Part shown: positions 5,326 through 7,621 of the stretch, in pieces
Layout of the letters: each line of letters starts with the position of its first letter
How positions within the stretch are numbered: the stretch's first letter is position 1
Made by a program: the position numbers and the translations under genes
Assembly: GCA_937915975.1 (NCBI GenBank)
Contig: CALGGL010000348.1
Location: 1 to 7,621, forward strand
Origin: an uncultured Lachnospiraceae bacterium
GTDB lineage: Bacteria > Bacillota > Clostridia > Lachnospirales > Lachnospiraceae
Reading direction: 5' to 3'
Length of the DNA stretch: 7,621 bases
Notes under the pieces: model-generated
What the model was told of the DNA's origin: nothing
Databases searched by the model: none
Seen by the model: the letters and a program-made list of their open reading frames with translations, nothing else

Positions 5326-6507
5326 ATGAATAATAAAAAAAATAATAATTTACTACTTTGTATCCTGATGATTTTTTCATTAATGTTGACAGGCTGCGGA
5401 GCAAAGAAAAAATCTAATAACGAAGTTAGCAGTGACACAGATGCAATTAATGAAGAAGCCCCTTTGATAGAGGGGCTTCATTTTAAAGAAATTGTTCCGC
5501 TTGATTATGCAAAGTGGTTTACTATTTACAGATATGAGGAAGGTTATTCTCTTATCAGTGTAAGTGACGGAAGGAATTATTTACTTGTGCCTGAGGGTAA
5601 GGTTGTCCCTGATGGTGTAAAGGATTATTTTATAATTAAAAAGCCTGTTTCTAATATATATCTTGCTTCAACCTCAACTATGGCGCTATTTAACGCTATG
5701 GATGCACTTGATGTGATAGGAACCACATCTCTTAATGCAAATGACTGGTATATAGAAGCAGTAAGAGAGGCTATGGAGGATGAAAGTATTGTCTTTGCAG
5801 GTAAGTATTCGGAGCCTGATTATGAATATCTGATGGATGATGAATGTAAGCTTGCCATAGAAAATACGATGATTCTTCATACCCCTGAAGTTCAGGAAAA
5901 ATTGGAAGAACTTGGAATTACGGTTTTTATCGACTGCTCAAGTTACGAGGATCATCCTCTTGCAAGAAGCGAATGGATAAAGGTTTATGCAGAGATAACA
6001 GACAGACAGGACGAAGCAGATGCATTTTTTGCAGAGCAGAAAAAATATGTTGAGGAGCTTTCGGATTATGAAAGTACGGGCAAAACTGTCGCATATTTTT
6101 ATATAAATGAATCCGGCTCTGTTGTCGTGCGAAAGACCTCTGATTACATACCGAAGATGATTGAGATAGCAGGCGGAGATTACATATTTGATGACCTTGG
6201 AGCTGATGATGAAAAAGCATCATCGAGCACAAACATTACCATGGAAGAGTTTTATAATACTGCGAAGGATGTTGACTATCTTATATATAATGCAACCATT
6301 GATAATCCGCTTCACAGTATAGATGAATTAATAGATAAAAATGCGCTGTTCGCAGAGTTTAAAGCAGTTAAAAATGATAATGTATGGTGTACGGAAAAGA
6401 ATATGTTTCAGGCTACGGATGTTATAGGAAATATAATCGGAGATTTCCATACTGTTTTGACTGACGAAAGTGCCGAAACGCTTGAATTCCTTTATAGGAT
6501 ACATTGA
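5326..6507 (+). CDS. ABC importer substrate-binding lipoprotein, FecB/BtuF type
   Basis: This 393-residue protein has the lipoprotein signal MNNKKNNNLLLCILMIFSLM followed by LTGC, with predicted lipidated Cys24. AGGA at 5313-5316 serves as a modest ribosome binding site 9 bases before the ATG. The fold is that of the Peripla_BP_2 class. One lobe runs from about 106 (KPVSNIYLASTSTMALFNAM) through DVIGTT (129-134). A long linking helix covers about 216-248 (EWIKVYAEITDRQDEADAFF), and a second lobe begins at about 254 (TVAYFYINESGSVVV) and runs to the end. The class binds cobalamin, haem or ferric siderophores outside the membrane. The FecCD permease gene follows by 122 bases, so the two probably form one importer. 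It is longer than BtuF, partly because of an extra N-terminal segment of about 70 residues before the first lobe. The neighbouring chelatase favours a tetrapyrrole or cobalamin ligand, but a siderophore is not excluded. Confidence 0.88.
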   Translation: MNNKKNNNLLLCILMIFSLMLTGCGAKKKSNNEVSSDTDAINEEAPLIEGLHFKEIVPLDYAKWFTIYRYEEGYSLISVSDGRNYLLVPEGKVVPDGVKDYFIIKKPVSNIYLASTSTMALFNAMDALDVIGTTSLNANDWYIEAVREAMEDESIVFAGKYSEPDYEYLMDDECKLAIENTMILHTPEVQEKLEELGITVFIDCSSYEDHPLARSEWIKVYAEITDRQDEADAFFAEQKKYVEELSDYESTGKTVAYFYINESGSVVVRKTSDYIPKMIEIAGGDYIFDDLGADDEKASSSTNITMEEFYNTAKDVDYLIYNATIDNPLHSIDELIDKNALFAEFKAVKNDNVWCTEKNMFQATDVIGNIIGDFHTVLTDESAETLEFLYRIH

Positions 6508-6518
6508 GTTCTTTTTGA

Positions 6519-6564
6519 CAAATTGAGTGTGTAGACAAGTTTCAACGCAAACACACTCAATTTG
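6519..6564. repeat. 14-bp perfect inverted repeat between binding-protein and permease genes
   Basis: CAAATTGAGTGTGT at 6519-6532 is the exact reverse complement of 6551-6564, leaving an 18-base loop. It begins 12 bases after the stop codon, which suits a terminator or mRNA-stabilising hairpin. No T-run follows on either strand, so a standard intrinsic terminator is doubtful. Its right arm includes the first three bases of the -35 box of the next promoter, so an operator role is equally plausible. Confidence 0.75.
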
Positions 6565-6590
6565 ATTTACACAGTGATAAAGTATATAAT
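6562..6590 (+). promoter_or_regulatory. Promoter of the FecCD-type permease gene
   Basis: TTGATT at 6562-6567 and a perfect TATAAT at 6585-6590 are separated by 17 bases. This is the best two-box promoter in the window. It lies 40 bases before the permease start codon and touches the right arm of the inverted repeat. Confidence 0.7.
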
Positions 6591-6629
6591 ATGTTTGGTT
6601 ATTATATACAATTTGGAGAAAGATAAGAT

Positions 6630-7621
6630 ATGAAAAAAAAGAGAGATTTGAATGATATTGAGATTAATAATTCAGGCAACAGAATGAGATATACCTTATT
6701 CTTTTTTTTCATGTTTGTTTTGTTTGTTGTTATTACAATTTTGAATATTAATATCGGTTCGGTTGATATTTCCGTACCGGATATTTTTAAGATTATTTTT
6801 TTGAGAGAGGGAGAGAAGGGCTATTATAATATTATCTGGCATATCAGACTTCCGAGGATTTGCATGGCTGCGATTTTAGGCGGAGCACTTTCGCTGTCTG
6901 GACTTTTGCTTCAGATTTTTTTCAATAATCCTATTGCAGGTCCTTATATTCTCGGTATCTCTTCGGGTGCCAAAATGGTGGTTGCGCTTACCCTTGTTTT
7001 CTTTCTTGAGAGATTCGGGAGGGTTTCATCCATTTCTCTTGTTATTGCGGCATTTGCCGGTTCTATGCTCTCGATAGCATTTATTCTTGTTTTATCCAGA
7101 TACATTAAGTCTATGTCGGTTCTTATAATCGGCGGTATAATGATTAATTATATCTGCTCGGCCATTACGGATTTTATCATAACCTTTGCAAGCGATTCGG
7201 ACATTATCAATCTTCACGGCTGGTCACTCGGAAGCTTTTCGGCTTCTAACTGGCGTGATGTTTTTATTGCATTTGTTATAGTAACGATTACATCGATTAT
7301 CATATTTATACTTGCAAAGCCGATAAGTGCATTTTTGCTCGGAGAAGCTTATGCAAAAAGTGTAGGAGTAAATATAAGGGTGTTCAGGGTTGTGCTTATT
7401 CTTTTGTCGAGCGTTCTTTCGGCATGTGTGACAGCTTTTGCAGGCCCTATATCCTTTGTCGGTATCGCGGTGCCTCATCTTATAAAGAGAGGGCTTCGTA
7501 CTTCCAAGCCAATAATTGTTATACCGGCATGCTTTATAGGCGGAAGTATATTCTGCATGGTATGTGACCTTATAGCGAGAACTGCATTTTCACCGACACA
7601 GCTTAATATAAGCACGGTTAC
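6630..7621 (+). CDS. FecCD/BtuC-type ABC importer permease (3' end outside window)
   Basis: The frame opens at ATG 6630, after GGAG at 6615-6618, and is still open at the right edge after 330 codons. It encodes a very hydrophobic membrane protein. Family landmarks in order are IRLPRI (72-77), GGALSLSGLLLQIFFNNPIA (84-103), LGISSGA (108-114), and GPISFVGIAVPHLIKR (272-287), the cytoplasmic coupling region that meets the ATPase. Usual family length is roughly 325-360 residues, so only a short tail is missing. These permeases form dimers that import cobalamin, haem or ferric siderophores together with a binding protein and an ATPase. The binding lipoprotein upstream is the likely partner, and the ATPase gene probably lies just beyond the window. 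It has its own strong promoter, so it can be expressed separately from the binding protein. Confidence 0.93.
   Translation, partial: MKKKRDLNDIEINNSGNRMRYTLFFFFMFVLFVVITILNINIGSVDISVPDIFKIIFLREGEKGYYNIIWHIRLPRICMAAILGGALSLSGLLLQIFFNNPIAGPYILGISSGAKMVVALTLVFFLERFGRVSSISLVIAAFAGSMLSIAFILVLSRYIKSMSVLIIGGIMINYICSAITDFIITFASDSDIINLHGWSLGSFSASNWRDVFIAFVIVTITSIIIFILAKPISAFLLGEAYAKSVGVNIRVFRVVLILLSSVLSACVTAFAGPISFVGIAVPHLIKRGLRTSKPIIVIPACFIGGSIFCMVCDLIARTAFSPTQLNISTV

Noticed and set aside
5319..5333. Four-codon open frame overlapping the start of the binding-protein gene, as a possible leader peptide
   Set aside because: ATG-AAA-AAT-GAA-TAA is too short and AT-rich to stand out from chance, and nothing around it resembles attenuation.
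7224..7478. Reverse-strand open frame of 84 codons inside the permease gene
   Set aside because: The + strand frame here carries clear FecCD motifs. The reverse translation is Cys/Lys/Tyr-rich and has no recognisable domain.

Overview
The window looks like a stretch of chromosome from a low-GC Gram-positive anaerobe, most likely a member of the Clostridia close to Lachnospiraceae. The grounds are AT-rich DNA with many ATA and AGA codons, strong AGGAGG-type ribosome binding sites, three lipoproteins with Gram-positive lipoboxes followed by Thr/Glu/Asp-rich spacers, and a cobalamin riboswitch of the clostridial kind. The genus assignment is an inference. All genes are on the + strand.

Left region (1-2392): the C-terminal part of a large FtsX/MacB-type ABC transporter permease, open at the left edge, carries an extracytoplasmic region built from exact 64-residue repeats. 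A TM1586-like nitroreductase-family flavoprotein follows 21 bases later, probably in the same transcript.

Middle region (2393-5189): a complete cobalamin (B12) riboswitch lies in the leader of a lipoprotein form of CbiK, an anaerobic-type sirohydrochlorin cobaltochelatase with its metal-binding His/Glu/His set intact. After cbiK comes a 227-bp long inverted repeat resembling a MITE or intergenic hairpin element. A new promoter then leads to a lipoprotein with two tandem copies of a roughly 100-residue beta-rich domain of uncertain family.

Right region (5190-7621): a substrate-binding lipoprotein of the FecB/BtuF type (cobalamin/heme/siderophore class) and a FecCD/BtuC-type permease, which runs off the right edge, form the start of an ABC importer. 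The two genes are separated by a 14-bp perfect inverted repeat that runs into the -35 box of a well-formed promoter. A 15-bp direct repeat with a 21-bp period lies over the likely promoter of the binding-protein gene.

Taken together, the segment from about 2367 to the right edge reads as a surface tetrapyrrole-handling locus. A chelatase anchored outside the membrane, a tandem-domain lipoprotein, a binding lipoprotein and a permease sit side by side, with at least the chelatase under B12 control. The working hypothesis is extracytoplasmic metal insertion into, or removal from, a scavenged tetrapyrrole followed by import. The ligand cannot be determined from sequence alone.
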